A DNA stretch of 40,780 bases from Zoogloea sp. (GTDB lineage: Bacteria > Pseudomonadota > Gammaproteobacteria > Burkholderiales > Rhodocyclaceae): contig JAKLLO010000023.1 of NCBI GenBank assembly GCA_023150095.1, positions 1 through 40,780 on the forward strand, written 5' to 3'. The position numbers were made by a program, and so were the translations under genes. This document shows positions 1-8,710 of this stretch, one piece after another (the stretch's first letter is position 1; each line of letters begins with the position of its first letter). The notes under the pieces are model-generated. The model had not been told where the DNA came from. It made no database searches and saw only the letters and a list, made by a program, of their open reading frames with translations.

Positions 1-132
1 CACTCCTGGCGGCTACGCCGCCGCCACTTGTTGTTGGTCGCTGTCGCCCTGGTCACTGCCGGCTCCTCCCTGATGAATGTGGGAGGGATTGTTCCGCGTG
101 GGCGCGGGCGGGCAAAGAACGCCGCTCAGTGA
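1..132 (+). CDS. C-terminal fragment of an unrecognised membrane protein (5' end outside window)
   Basis: Frame 1 is open from the first base to a TGA at 130-132 and reads as a basic stretch (WRLRRRH), a hydrophobic run (LLLVAVALVTAG) and a short hydrophilic tail ending KNAAQ. This looks like the last transmembrane helix and cytoplasmic tail of a small membrane protein. The stop lies 5 bp from the stop of the opposing integrase remnant, so the two would be convergent. I do not recognise the family. The cassette-like gene leaving the right edge (40609-40780) is also a small membrane protein, but joining base 40780 directly to base 1 puts it in a different frame, so a direct continuation is not shown. 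The region is GC-rich, so a chance open frame is possible. Confidence 0.4.
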   Translation, partial: HSWRLRRRHLLLVAVALVTAGSSLMNVGGIVPRGRGRAKNAAQ

Positions 133-136
133 CCGG

Positions 137-481
137 TTACTCCGGTTTGTCGATCCACTGGAACAGCAGCCGCAACATGGAGAGGTCGTTCTGGATGGTG
201 GAGGGGGAGTGCCCGTCCTTTGCCCACTTCGTCCCGAGCGCCTTGATGTGCCGGCGCTGGAGAGAATCGAGGCTCTTGAACTTGCATCCCATCCGCTGCA
301 GTTCATTCAGCGCAGCGAAGAGCCGCTTTTCCCTCTTCTCCATCGTCGCATTGCTCACGGGCTTGGGCATGCCGTCCCGCGAGCTCGCAGTGACGCGCCC
401 CCTCGTGCCGAGCAAATGCACGAGCTGGTTCCTCCATCCGCGAATCTCCTTCCAGTCCGGTTCTGCAGTTTTGGGTTTCAC
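137..481 (-). pseudogene. Truncated tyrosine recombinase (integrase), N-terminal domain only
   Basis: The product resembles the N-terminal SAM-like DNA-binding domain of phage-type integrases: a helical region rich in Lys/Arg with HIKALGTKWAKDG and STIQNDLSMLRLLFQWI, which corresponds to the core-binding helices. The reading frame stops at KPE just where the linker to the catalytic domain should begin, so the R-H-R-Y catalytic domain is missing. I chose the GTG at 481 because a GGAG lies just upstream. An ATG at 370 is an alternative, and the frame is open to 682. About 114 residues remain of a usual 300 or more. It is probably a dead remnant of an integrated element. Family assignment comes from pattern recognition of the N-terminal domain, so confidence is moderate. 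Confidence 0.5.
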
Positions 482-682
482 GAGGACTCCGACTCCACCT
501 TCAGAACTCCCATGCCGATACGGACGCGACGGGTGGGCCGCATGGGCATGGGAGCTGTTGCTATGTCCGATTCTTATGAGGCTACCTCCTCGCGGGGAAT
601 CGACCCGCTTCCTGCTTCGACAATTGGCGTTACGTGAGCATCTGCGAGCTTGTCGGCATTCCATTTCCTTCCTGCCAGACAT

Positions 683-1794
683 GGACCCAGGGAGTTCCTG
701 GGCCTCACCACCCCATTGCCTTCACGTAGGCGCATGGAGGGAGCGAACGGGGGGCTCGAGAGTCCTCCCCGAGATTCCATTCGACACACACGCGAGTCGT
801 CGTCCCCGCTGCCACCACGGGGGATCTCGTTGCAACGCGGTCGTATAGCCTGATCATCACGCGGTGATCCCTGGGCTGCCTGTGCGTTGCCGTGCATGTA
901 TGCGATTTCTCGATCTTCGCCGCGTGGTAGGCGCGGGAAGTTGCCGGTGCAGATCCTCCGGCGGTGTGGTTGCGAGGCGTTACTCCAACCGTGTTTCAAA
1001 GAGCCAGCGTGGCGCTGGCGTCTCGGCACACATCACGCTCGTTTGCACGTTCGGACGAGCAACGCCCGTTTCCGATCTCCATTCCTGCGCTTCGTGAGCG
1101 TCGGAGGGAGTCCTGCTGTGCAATACGGCAGAGGGGTGCGCCGGTTCCCGAGTCGGTTCCTGCCGGGGTGCCTAAGCGTTTGCCGCTCCCGACACGACGC
1201 ATACGCCCTGTCCCGCTGTGCGGTTCGGTAACGAATGCGTGCTCGTTCGGACATCCGAGATCCCGTCAGGAGGTGGATGTGCGCGGCCACGAGCGGGGCG
1301 CTGCGCCAGGATGGTTGCGGGTCAGCTTCGACCTGCGATGTCCCGTTACGACTCAAGGGGGGTGGCCTTCCGCAGGGGAGGCGTTCGCGCAGCATCTGTG
1401 GAGACGCTGCGGTGCTGCATTGCCGACATGTGCGCCGGACTTTGGATGGGCTGCCTTGCGGTCGCAGCTGACCGGTCGTTGACGCCACGAATCCTGCCCT
1501 TGTCGTGCTCGGACGTCAACCGTCTGTGGGATTACAATCGCGTTTCACCCCTCGATTCGCTTTGTAAATCTCGCGGCAAAGCTGCGCAGTGTCGTGCCTT
1601 TGCGATCACTCTCTTCTTTTCTCCTTTGTAAAGTCCGCTCGGGTCTGCGCCGATGATCTCCCTGGCCGGGGATGAGGCCGAACCGATTCTTTGGGGGCTG
1701 GGGTAGGGACAAGCCGCGTCTAAATCAATCGCGCCGGGCTTGGGCTGCCCGCATGGCCGGCGGTTGTGTGCCGTACCCAGGCCAAGATCCTCGA
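683..1794. other. About 1.1 kb with no convincing gene
   Basis: Several frames are open on both strands because of GC content. The translated products are Arg/Ser/Cys/Pro-rich, carry no recognisable motif, and overlap in several frames at once, which is typical of non-coding GC-rich DNA. Short dyads occur, for example GATCA...TGATC near 853-870. I see no tRNA or rRNA. It may be a degraded gene, a structured RNA or a non-coding spacer. Confidence 0.5.
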
Positions 1795-2266
1795 AACGCG
1801 AGGTCTGCGCGAGCAAGACGCGAGGCCTGCGCGAGACATACGCGATCGGATTCATCGCCGGCTGACGACCTCGCGATACGCGAGCAATCGGTGAGCGCTG
1901 AGTGAGGGCGACGTGATCGCAGCCGTCTCGCTAGGCCTTCCCGCTGATGCGCGAGGTCTGCGCGAGCAAGACGCGAGGTCTGCGCGAGACATACGCGATC
2001 GGATTCATCGCCTGCTGACGACCTCGCGATACGCGAGCAATCGGTGAGCGCTGAGTGAGGGCGACGTGATCGCAGCCGTCTCGCTCGGCCTTCCCGCTGA
2101 TGCGCGAGGCCTGCGCGAGCAAGACGCGAGGCCTGCGCGAGACATACGCGATCGAATTCATCGCCGGCTGAAGACCTCGCGATACGCGAGCAATCGGTGA
2201 GCGCTGAGTGAGGTCGACGTGATCGCAGCCGTCTCGCTAGGTCTTCCCGCTGATGCGCGAAGGCTG
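1795..2266. repeat. Three tandem 153-bp repeats plus a partial fourth unit
   Basis: The landmark TTCATCGCC starts at 1851 and 2004, and a nearly identical unit has its TTCA at 2157, giving an exact period of 153 bp. The array begins near 1795 and ends in a partial unit near 2266. Each unit holds two GCGAGG(C/T)CTGCGCGAG motifs about 22 bp apart and one perfect dyad, CTCGCG-ATA-CGCGAG. Copies differ by scattered substitutions, including concerted C/T changes in the GCGAGG(C/T)CTG motifs. Because 153 is divisible by three, one minus-strand frame stays open with a 51-residue repeat, but it runs antisense to the repA fragment and is probably not a gene. The position next to a repA fragment suggests a plasmid cis-acting array (iterons or partition site). 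That is inference. Confidence 0.85.
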
Positions 2267-2447
2267 CGCGACAGCAACGCTGGGGCAGCGGGCTCGAGTT
2301 GCTGCAAGAGAAGGCAGGCAGCAAGGGCTCCTTGCGCGAGTTCCGCCGCATGGTCCGCGAGATCATCGAGGCGCACACCCTGCCCGAGTATCGGATGACG
2401 CTGGACGCTGCCGACAAGGTGACGTTCTACGTCCGCAACCCGCACCT
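2262..2447 (+). pseudogene. 3' fragment of a plasmid repA gene (RPA-type initiator)
   Basis: From about 2293 to 2442 the DNA is nearly identical to the 3' part of the intact repA gene on the other strand (about 28786-28940), with only a few substitutions over 150 bp. It encodes the same peptide, including LLQEKAGSKGSLREF and DAADKVTFYVRNP. Upstream, weak similarity continues to about 2262 (RWGSGLEL against LWSIGLEL). Downstream, similarity ends right after RNP. There is no start region, so this is a remnant of a second, closely related replicon or of a rearrangement of the same one. It directly abuts the 153-bp repeat array. Confidence 0.85.
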
Positions 2448-2509
2448 CACCCGCCTTCTCACGCGTTCCTCAGGTCAGTCGTGGCGGCGCCCCGTTGCGG
2501 GAGGCCGTC

Positions 2510-2538
2510 ATTGGACACACCGTGCCCTTTTGTCCAAT
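2510..2538. other. 29-bp dyad, putative tyrosine-recombinase core site (copy 1)
   Basis: Left arm ATTGGACACAC (2510-2520), 7-bp spacer CGTGCCC, right arm TTTTGTCCAAT (2528-2538). The outer parts of the arms are inverted (ATTGGACA/TGTCCAAT). The same 11-7-11 layout, with an identical right arm and the same orientation, occurs at 40010-40038 beside a small tyrosine recombinase gene. A crossover-site function is inference. Confidence 0.5.
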
Positions 2539-2627
2539 GCGGACAGGGCGCCCGTTTCCGGCCTCGTACTCCGTTCCGGTCGCTGCCGATCCGCGCGTAC
2601 GCGCAGGCGTCCCACACTGGCACCGCC

Positions 2628-2643
2628 GTTTAACCGGTTAAAC
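2628..2643. promoter_or_regulatory. Perfect 16-bp palindrome, possible plasmid regulator operator
   Basis: The sequence GTTTAACCGGTTAAAC is a perfect palindrome. It resembles the general form of Kor-type plasmid operators (IncP KorA sites have the form GTTTAGCTAAAC) but is longer and not identical. No gene that it would control is evident nearby, so it may be a leftover from a lost backbone region. Confidence 0.35.
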
Positions 2644-2776
2644 TTTCTACCCCGCGCCTGCGGGAGAGGCGGTGTCTTCGCGCCCGAATTGCCCCGGTTG
2701 AGCGTCCAGGCTCGCGCCCGTCGTCCGCCGTCATCGACCCCCGGCGTACAGCTCAGGGCGCTGCAAAAAATGCAAT

Positions 2777-2817
2777 CGGCTTAACGTGCTCTGTTGCCCG
2801 TTTTCTGAGACGACCCC
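2777..2817 (-). repeat. Tn3-family terminal inverted repeat, copy A
   Basis: Read on the minus strand the outer tip is GGGGTCGTCTCAGAAAACGG, followed by an inner part ending GCACGTTAAGCCG. The inner part matches the copy at 37067 rather than the TCGTACGCTAAG type found in the other copies. Just inside, the DNA resembles a diverged tnpA 3' end: a plus-strand frame ends KMQSA, compared with MPSA in the fragment at 37100. Immediately outside is CTGGA (2818-2822), the same 5 bp found outside the 37067 copy. Confidence 0.8.
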
Positions 2818-2974
2818 CTGGAAGCCAGCGTGCCGTCACGACCTGCACAAGTTGGGGTAAAGCCCTTTAGGAATTCACGGTGTTAACTCTGTGCTGCCGT
2901 CATGATGACGGCCTGCCACGTGGGCAGGTAGGCGAAGAGCTTCAGAGACCGGAAAGGGCTTGATGGTAAACGAC

Positions 2975-3300
2975 TTATTTATTTGAGTTATGCGTTGTAG
3001 GTGCCGAAGCCCTGGCGTAGCGGCGACTTTGATGTCTTTGCGTTGCGAGACAGGCAAGACTGAGCGCAACAAGCATTAGGGCGGTGGGCTCTGGCACTGC
3101 CGTTAGGCGTGTGGCCGTTGCTGTCACGGTTCCGTTAAACACCCCATCGGATGCAAAAGTCACGCCGAAGGTAAAGGGTTTGATGGACTCCGGCGGCAGT
3201 CCGTTTGCGCTGTCGACAATAAAGAACCGAAATTGGCTCACCCCGCTGGGGCCGAAGTCATAGGTTTCTAGCTCACCAAAGGGCGCCTCGAAAAACCTCA
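2975..3300 (-). pseudogene. C-terminal part of a PEP-CTERM sorted exported protein
   Basis: The last part of the product has the full PEP-CTERM layout: VPEPTALML, a hydrophobic helix (VALSLACLA) and a basic tail (QRHQSRR). Such proteins are exported and processed by exosortase (EpsH/XrtA systems) and are typical of exopolysaccharide- and floc-forming betaproteobacteria. The preceding residues (FRFFIVDSANG, FTFGVTFASDGVF) look like the end of a beta-rich extracellular domain. The frame stays open upstream into the start of the IS5-family element, but there is no signal peptide, so the N-terminal part has been removed. Its presence next to plasmid genes suggests that chromosomal DNA was picked up. 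Confidence 0.6.
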
Positions 3301-3354
3301 GTCCCGCCCGCCCTTGGTAAAATTACGACGTCCTGAACCCCGCAGCCTGTACCG

Positions 3355-3971
3355 ATGAAACCACGCACCGCCATCAAGACTGACCTGTTCGCTGACGAAC
3401 ACCACCGCAAGAAGCTCGACTCGCTGGGCGACCCGCTGGTCGAGATCGAGTCGCACATCGACTTTGCGGCGTTGGCGGCCGAGGTGGATGAGGTTGCGCC
3501 GCGCCCGGTGAGCGCGCAGGGCGGGCGCCCGCCGTACCCGACCGAGACCATGGTACGGATCCTGGTGCTCAAGCGTCTGTACAACCTGTCCGACGAGCAG
3601 ATGGAGTACCAGTTGCTCGACCGGATGAGCTACAAGCGCTTCTGCGGACTGGCGAACGCGACCAACGTGCCGGACCGCACCACCGTATGGACCTTCGAGA
3701 ACCGGATCGGTGAAGCCGGTGCCAAGGCGCTCTTTGACGGCGTCTCGGCGCAGCTGCTCAGGAAGGGTTTCATCGCGCGCGGCGGTCAAATCATCGACGC
3801 CACCTTGGTCCCCGCCCCCAAGCAGCACAACAGCCGAGGCGAGAAGGAACTGATCGAGCAAGGTGCGATGCCCGCCGACTGGAAGCCTGCGAAGCGGCGG
3901 CAGAAGGACCTCGACGCGACCTGGACCAAGAAGCACGGCAAGAGCCACTTCGGCTACAAGCTCTCGATCAA
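3355..3971 (+). pseudogene. IS5-family transposase, truncated by a Tn3-family transposon end
   Basis: The N-terminal 205 or so residues match IS5-type DDE transposases: a helical DUF772-like N-terminus (GGRPPYPTETMVRILVLKRL, LSDEQMEYQLLDR), VPDRTTVW, and the first catalytic Asp region (GGQIIDATLV). The frame is interrupted at 3972 by a Tn3-family inverted repeat and continues only as a few nonsense residues before a stop in that repeat. The second Asp and the Glu are missing. The right part of the element is not found next to any other Tn end in the window, so it was lost. The left tip may be the GGGCGCCTCGAAAAACC at about 3280. The remnant is inactive. Confidence 0.8.
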
Positions 3972-4009
3972 GGGGTCGCCTCAGAAAACGGAAAAAATCG
4001 TACGCTAAG
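3972..4009 (+). repeat. Tn3-family terminal inverted repeat at the tnpA end (copy B)
   Basis: Tip GGGGTCGCCTCAGAAAACGG, inner part ending TCGTACGCTAAG, which is close to the Tn501 type. The stop codon of tnpA (4005-4007) lies inside the repeat, as is usual in this family. Confidence 0.9.
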
Positions 4010-6971
4010 CCGGTTGCAGCGGTCGTAGCGGCCTGAACTTGCCCGCGCCGATCTTGGCGCTGCTGCGCCAGAGGTAATCGCCGGTCAGGTTGATGTGCTC
4101 CCAGCCCAGCGGCGACAGGCACTGCAACAGGCTGTCATCGATGACTTGGCCGTGGCTACGCAGGGCGTTCGCCGCCCGCTCCAGATAGACCGTGTTCCAC
4201 AACACGATGGCCGCCGTCACCAGGTTGAGGCCGCTGGCCCGGTAGCGTTGCTGCTCGAAACTGCGATCGCGGATTTCGCCCAGCCGGTTGAAGAACACGG
4301 CGCGGGCCAGCGCGTTGCGGGCTTCGCCCTTGTTCAGCCCGGCATGCACGCGGCGGCGCAGCTCGACGCTTTGCAGCCAGTCCAGAATGAACAGCGTGCG
4401 CTCGATGCGCCCCAGCTCGCGCAGGGCCACGGCCAGGCCGTTCTGGCGCGGGTAGCTGCCGAGCTTCCTGAGCATCAGCGAAGCCGTCACAGTACCCTGC
4501 TTTATCGAAGTGGCCAGCCGCAGGATTTCGTCCCAATGGGCACGGACGTTCTTGATGTTGAGCGTGCCGCCGATCATGGGCTTCAGTGCCTCAAAGGCAG
4601 CATCGCCCTTCGGGATGTAGAGCTTGGTGTCGCCCAGGTCGCGGATGCGCGGCGCGAAGCGAAAGCCCAGCAGGTGCATCAGCGCGAAGACGTGATCGGT
4701 GAAGCCCGCCGTATCAGTGTAGTGCTCCTCGATGCGCAGGTCGGATTCGTGGTACAGCAGGCCGTCGAGCACGTAGGTCGAGTCGCGCACACCGACGTTG
4801 ACGACCTTGGTGTGGAACGGTGCGTACTGGTCGGAGATGTGGGTGTAGAACGTCCGCCCTGGACTGCTGCCGTATTTCGGGTTGATGTGGCCGGTACTCT
4901 CGGCCTTGCTGCCGGTGCGGAAGTTCTGGCCGTCTGACGACGAGGTGGTGCCGTCGCCCCAATGCTCGGCGAAGGGGTGACGGAACTGCGCGTTGACCAG
5001 CTCGGCCAGCGCCGCCCCGTAGGTTTCGTCGCGGATGTGCCAGGCTTGCAACCAGGCCAGCTTGGCGTAGGTCGTTCCGGGGCAGGATTCCGCCATCTTG
5101 GTCAGGCCGAGGTTGATTGCGTCGGCCAGGATCGTGCTCAGCAGCAGGTTCTTGTCCTTGGCCAGATCGCCCGACTTGAGGTGGGTGAAGTGACGGGTAA
5201 AGCCCGTCCATTGGTCCACCTCCAAGAGCAGTTCGGTGATCTTGACGTGCGGCAGGATCATCGCCGTCTGGTCGATCAGCGCCTGCGCGGTGTCGGGCAC
5301 GGCCGCATCGAGCGGCGTGATCTTTAGACCCGACTCCGTGATGATGGCGTCCGGCAGTTCGTTGGCCAGCGCGATGCGGTTGACCGTGGCGAGCTGCGTT
5401 TCCAACAGTGTCAGCCTGTCACGCAGGTACTGATCGCAGTCGGTGGCCACGGCCAGCGGCAATTCGCTGGCCTGCTTGAGGCTGACGAATTTCGCGGGCG
5501 GCACCAGGTAGTCCTCGAAGTCCTTGAACTGGCGCGAGCCTTGTACCCAGATGTCGCCGGAGCGCAGCGCGTTCTTCAGCTCCGACAGCGCGCACAACTC
5601 GTAGTAGCGCCGGTCGATGCCGGTGTCGGTCATCACCAGCTTCTGCCAGCGCGGCTTGATGAAGTCGGTCGGCGCATCGGCGGGCACCTTGCGGGCGTTG
5701 TCGCGGTTCATGCCGCGCAGCACCTCGATGGCGTCGAGCATATCCTTGGCGGCAGGCGCGGCTCGCAGCTTGAGCACGTCGAGGAATTCCGGCGCGTAGC
5801 GGCGCAGCGTGGCGTGGTGCTCGCCGATGCGGTGCAGGAAATCGAAGTCCTCGGGCTGCGCGAGCCGCTGCGCCTCGGTGACGCTCTCCGTGAAGGCGTC
5901 CCACGACATGACCGCCTCGATGGCGGCGAACGGATCGCTGCCCGCCTGTTTGGCCTCGATCAGCGCCCGGCCGATGCGGCCGAACAGGCGCACCTTGGCG
6001 TTGATCGCCTTGCCGGATGCCTGAAACTGCTGTTGATGCTTGTTCTTGGCGGCGTTGAAAAGCTTGCCCAGGATGCGATCGTGCAGGTCGATGATTTCGT
6101 CGGTGACGGTGGCCATGCCCTCGATGGCGAGCGCTACCAAGGTGGCGTAGCGGCGCTGCGGCTCGAACTTGGCGAGGTCGGCGGGCGTCATCTGGGCGCC
6201 CTCGCGAGCGATCTTCAGCAAGCGGTTCTGGTGTACCAGGCGCTCAATACCGGAAGGCAGATCGAGCGCCTGCCATGCCTTGAGGCGTCCGATGTGTTCA
6301 AGCATGTGCCGCGAGTTCGGCTTGGCCGGTGACTGGCGCAGCCAGGCCAGCCAGGTCGCCTTGCCGTTCTCGCGGCGCTTGAGCAGATCGTCGAGGCGGC
6401 GGCGATGCGCGTCCGACAGCGGTTCGGCCAAGGCGTCGTAGATGCGCCGGTTGGCGCGGGTGATCGCCTCGGCGCAGACGCGCTCGATCACATCGAGTGT
6501 CGGCAAGATGATGTGTTGGTGCCGCAGGGAGTCGAGGACACTGCCGGCCAGCACGATGCCCTTGTCGGTCTGCAAGGCCAGTGCGGTCGTGGCATGAACA
6601 GCCTGGCGATAGTGCCCCAAGCCGAACGGCTCCATGTCCAGGTACGCCCGCAGTTCGAGCAGGTGTTCGCGCCGGGTCTCCTCCCGTTCGGAATATTGCG
6701 GCCAACATGCCGGATCGAGTCGCAGGTGCCGTTCGATCCATTGCAGCAGGGGCCTCGGCACCTCAGCGTCCGGTAACAGGCCCTGACCGGGGAAGCGCAG
6801 CAAACACAACTGCACCGCGACACCCAGGCGGTTGGCCTCACCGCGCCGCTGGCGGATCAGTGACAGGTCGGATTCGCTGAAGGTGTAGTGTCGGATGAGT
6901 TCGTCTTGTGTATCGGGCAACGCCAGCAAGCTTTCGCGCTCGGCAGCGGACAGGATCGAACGGCGAGGCAT
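4005..6971 (-). CDS. tnpA: Tn3-family transposase TnpA, full length
   Basis: A 988-residue DDE transposase, the size of the Tn21/Tn501 subgroup enzymes. It cuts and joins the 38-bp ends and catalyses replicative transposition. The N-terminal DUF4158 region ([19 protein letters not shown]) and the C-terminal Tn3 catalytic domain are complete. The catalytic acidic residues lie in [11 protein letters not shown], in the [13 protein letters not shown] block and in the late Glu-containing block around [11 protein letters not shown]. The C-terminus runs into the terminal repeat. The start ATG lies 2 bp downstream of the tnpR stop, so the two are co-transcribed. I see no frameshift, so it is probably functional and could act in trans on the other ends in the window. 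Confidence 0.95.
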   Translation of the reverse strand: MPRRSILSAAERESLLALPDTQDELIRHYTFSESDLSLIRQRRGEANRLGVAVQLCLLRFPGQGLLPDAEVPRPLLQWIERHLRLDPACWPQYSEREETRREHLLELRAYLDMEPFGLGHYRQAVHATTALALQTDKGIVLAGSVLDSLRHQHIILPTLDVIERVCAEAITRANRRIYDALAEPLSDAHRRRLDDLLKRRENGKATWLAWLRQSPAKPNSRHMLEHIGRLKAWQALDLPSGIERLVHQNRLLKIAREGAQMTPADLAKFEPQRRYATLVALAIEGMATVTDEIIDLHDRILGKLFNAAKNKHQQQFQASGKAINAKVRLFGRIGRALIEAKQAGSDPFAAIEAVMSWDAFTESVTEAQRLAQPEDFDFLHRIGEHHATLRRYAPEFLDVLKLRAAPAAKDMLDAIEVLRGMNRDNARKVPADAPTDFIKPRWQKLVMTDTGIDRRYYELCALSELKNALRSGDIWVQGSRQFKDFEDYLVPPAKFVSLKQASELPLAVATDCDQYLRDRLTLLETQLATVNRIALANELPDAIITESGLKITPLDAAVPDTAQALIDQTAMILPHVKITELLLEVDQWTGFTRHFTHLKSGDLAKDKNLLLSTILADAINLGLTKMAESCPGTTYAKLAWLQAWHIRDETYGAALAELVNAQFRHPFAEHWGDGTTSSSDGQNFRTGSKAESTGHINPKYGSSPGRTFYTHISDQYAPFHTKVVNVGVRDSTYVLDGLLYHESDLRIEEHYTDTAGFTDHVFALMHLLGFRFAPRIRDLGDTKLYIPKGDAAFEALKPMIGGTLNIKNVRAHWDEILRLATSIKQGTVTASLMLRKLGSYPRQNGLAVALRELGRIERTLFILDWLQSVELRRRVHAGLNKGEARNALARAVFFNRLGEIRDRSFEQQRYRASGLNLVTAAIVLWNTVYLERAANALRSHGQVIDDSLLQCLSPLGWEHINLTGDYLWRSSAKIGAGKFRPLRPLQPA

Positions 6972-6973
6972 GG

Positions 6974-7531
6974 TCAGGTTTCTCGCATGTACTGGTAAAG
7001 CGTTTCGCGGCTGATGCCGAACTCGCGGGCGAGCTTGGCTTTCTGCTCGCCCGCCGCGATGCGCCGTTTCAGTTCCTCGATCTTTTCGCTGTTCAGAGAC
7101 TTCTTGCGCCCCCGATAGGCTCCGCGCTGCTTGGCGAGCGCGATCCCTTCGCGCTGCCGCTCGCGGATGAGCGCCCGCTCGAACTCGGCGAACGCGCCCA
7201 TCACCGACAGCATGAGGTTCGCCATCGGCGAGTCCTCACCGGTGAAGGTCAGACTCTCCTTGACGAATTCGATGCGCACGCCGCGCTGGGTGAGCTTTTG
7301 CACCAGGCGGCGCAGATCATCGAGGTTGCGCGCCAGGCGGTCCATGCTGTGCACCACCACGGTGTCGCCCTCGCGCACGAAGGCGAGCAGCCGTTCCAGC
7401 TCAGGACGCTGGGTGTCCTTGCCCGACGCCTTATCAGTGAACAGCCGGTCCACCGAAACCTGCTCGAGCTGGCGTTCCGGGTTCTGGTCGAAGCTGCTGA
7501 CGCGGACGTAGCCGATGCGCTGACCGTTCAA
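6974..7531 (-). CDS. tnpR: Serine site-specific resolvase TnpR
   Basis: A 185-residue resolvase of the Tn21/Tn501 type. It resolves cointegrates made by TnpA by recombining two copies of res. The catalytic Ser is in [16 protein letters not shown], and the conserved [27 protein letters not shown] and C-terminal helix-turn-helix ([18 protein letters not shown]) are all present. The start is a TTG at 7531, which aligns with the N-terminus of known family members. It is adjacent to the res region upstream and to tnpA downstream. Confidence 0.95.
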   Translation of the reverse strand: MNGQRIGYVRVSSFDQNPERQLEQVSVDRLFTDKASGKDTQRPELERLLAFVREGDTVVVHSMDRLARNLDDLRRLVQKLTQRGVRIEFVKESLTFTGEDSPMANLMLSVMGAFAEFERALIRERQREGIALAKQRGAYRGRKKSLNSEKIEELKRRIAAGEQKAKLAREFGISRETLYQYMRET

Positions 7532-7656
7532 GGTGTACTCCTGAGGACAATGTGTCAGGAAGAAATTTATGACCCTTGGTGGCGTGTGTCAATCAATTCG
7601 GAAAGCAAGTCTATCCTGACGCTTTCGCGTCGGCTGGTCTGACGCCAGGTTAGGGT
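7532..7656. promoter_or_regulatory. Probable res site and tnpR/passenger promoter region
   Basis: This spacer between divergent tnpR and the transporter gene has the position of res in Tn21/Tn501-type elements. It contains repeated resolvase-type half-site motifs (GTGTCAGG, CCTGACGC, TCTGACGCCAGGTTAGGG) and a TTGACACAAAGGAG stretch just before the transporter gene. Subsites I-III are not resolved by eye. Confidence 0.6.
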
Positions 7657-7692
7657 ATGCTTCAAATTGACACAAAGGAGCGAAATACAGAC

Positions 7693-8676
7693 ATGCAAGA
7701 CATCCGGGAAATATTCGAGAGGCACCAAGTCGGCATTTACTTCGCGGCCGTTGTGTTGGCTGCGCTTGTCGCTTTGCTCGTACCCGGCACGGCAGCGCTT
7801 GAGGGTGGCGTCAACCCGGCGCTTGCACTCATGCTGTTCGTGACATTCCTGCAAGTGCCCCTGGCCGACCTTGGCCGGGCCTTCAGTCGCGGCCGGTTCC
7901 TTGCCGCACTGCTCATTACCAATTTCATCGTAACGCCGCTCTTGGTGGCCGTATTGGTGCAATTCCTGCCATCGGACCCTATGGTGAGGCTTGGCGTGCT
8001 GCTGGTGTTGCTGACGCCTTGCATTGACTACGTGGTTACGTTCTCGCACCTCGGTCGTGCCGATGCGCGGCTGCTACTGGCGGCAACCCCTGCGCTCCTG
8101 GTTGTGCAAATGCTGCTGCTGCCGGTCTATCTCGGCCTGCTTCTCGGGAACGATGCCGCAACCCTCGTGCAGCCCGGCCCGTTCGTTCATGCCTTCGTCT
8201 GGTTGATCGCGGTTCCACTCGCCCTTGCTGGGCTTGTGCAACTATGGGCGGCTCGAAGCCTGGCCGGTGAAAAGACCTCAGCGGCACTTGGTCTATTGCC
8301 GGTACCAGCGACCGCCCTTGTCCTATTCGTCGTCGTCGCGGCCGTGGTGCCGCGGCTCGGCTCCGCGACCGATGCGGCCTTGGGTGTGATTCCCTTCTAT
8401 ATCGCCTTTGCTGTGATCGCCCCCCTGATCGGATGGAGCATCAGCCGGCTGTTCCGCCTTGATGCCCCCGCCGGCCGAGCCATCGCTTTCAGCGCAGGCA
8501 CTCGAAATTCCCTTGTCGTGTTGCCGCTTGCTCTCGCTGTACCTGGGGCCATACCCGTATTGCCTGCCATCGTCGTTACGCAAACTCTTGTCGAGTTGCT
8601 CAGCGAGTTGGTCTATGTCCGCTTCCTCGCGAGACTCGGCGGTATTGATCCTGTTGCTTCGCAAACCTCCTCGTAG
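7693..8676 (+). CDS. ACR3/bile-acid-symporter family arsenite efflux protein
   Basis: A 327-residue integral membrane protein with about ten hydrophobic helices. The single conserved Cys of ACR3 transporters is in LLTPCIDYVV and a late conserved Glu is in TLVELLSELVY, so As(III) (or antimonite) efflux across the inner membrane is the likely role. The start ATG at 7693 has AAAGGAG 12 bp upstream. An in-frame ATG at 7657 would add 12 residues. It is the only passenger gene of the transposon: no arsR, arsC or arsH is present, which is unusual for an arsenic determinant. It lies beside res, where mer genes sit in Tn501. Substrate is inferred from family and not shown by the sequence. Confidence 0.8.
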   Translation: MQDIREIFERHQVGIYFAAVVLAALVALLVPGTAALEGGVNPALALMLFVTFLQVPLADLGRAFSRGRFLAALLITNFIVTPLLVAVLVQFLPSDPMVRLGVLLVLLTPCIDYVVTFSHLGRADARLLLAATPALLVVQMLLLPVYLGLLLGNDAATLVQPGPFVHAFVWLIAVPLALAGLVQLWAARSLAGEKTSAALGLLPVPATALVLFVVVAAVVPRLGSATDAALGVIPFYIAFAVIAPLIGWSISRLFRLDAPAGRAIAFSAGTRNSLVVLPLALAVPGAIPVLPAIVVTQTLVELLSELVYVRFLARLGGIDPVASQTSS

Positions 8677-8710
8677 CCGAGCGTGGCAAATCTAGGGCCG
8701 CTACGACCGG

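Noticed and set aside
54..56. A minus-strand gene starting at GTG (56) and leaving the window at base 1
   Set aside because: It has a fair ribosome-binding site but only 18 codons of Arg/Thr-rich product. The opposing plus-strand membrane-type frame looks more like a protein.
594..620. tRNA T-arm-like sequence (GCGGG-TCGATTC-CCCGC, minus strand)
   Set aside because: The loop does not fit the T-loop consensus, and no acceptor, D or anticodon arms could be placed around it.
1725..2417. Long minus-strand frame with a 51-residue repeat across the 153-bp array
   Set aside because: It is antisense to the repA fragment, Arg/Ala-rich and explained by a repeat length divisible by three. No family-like motif was seen.
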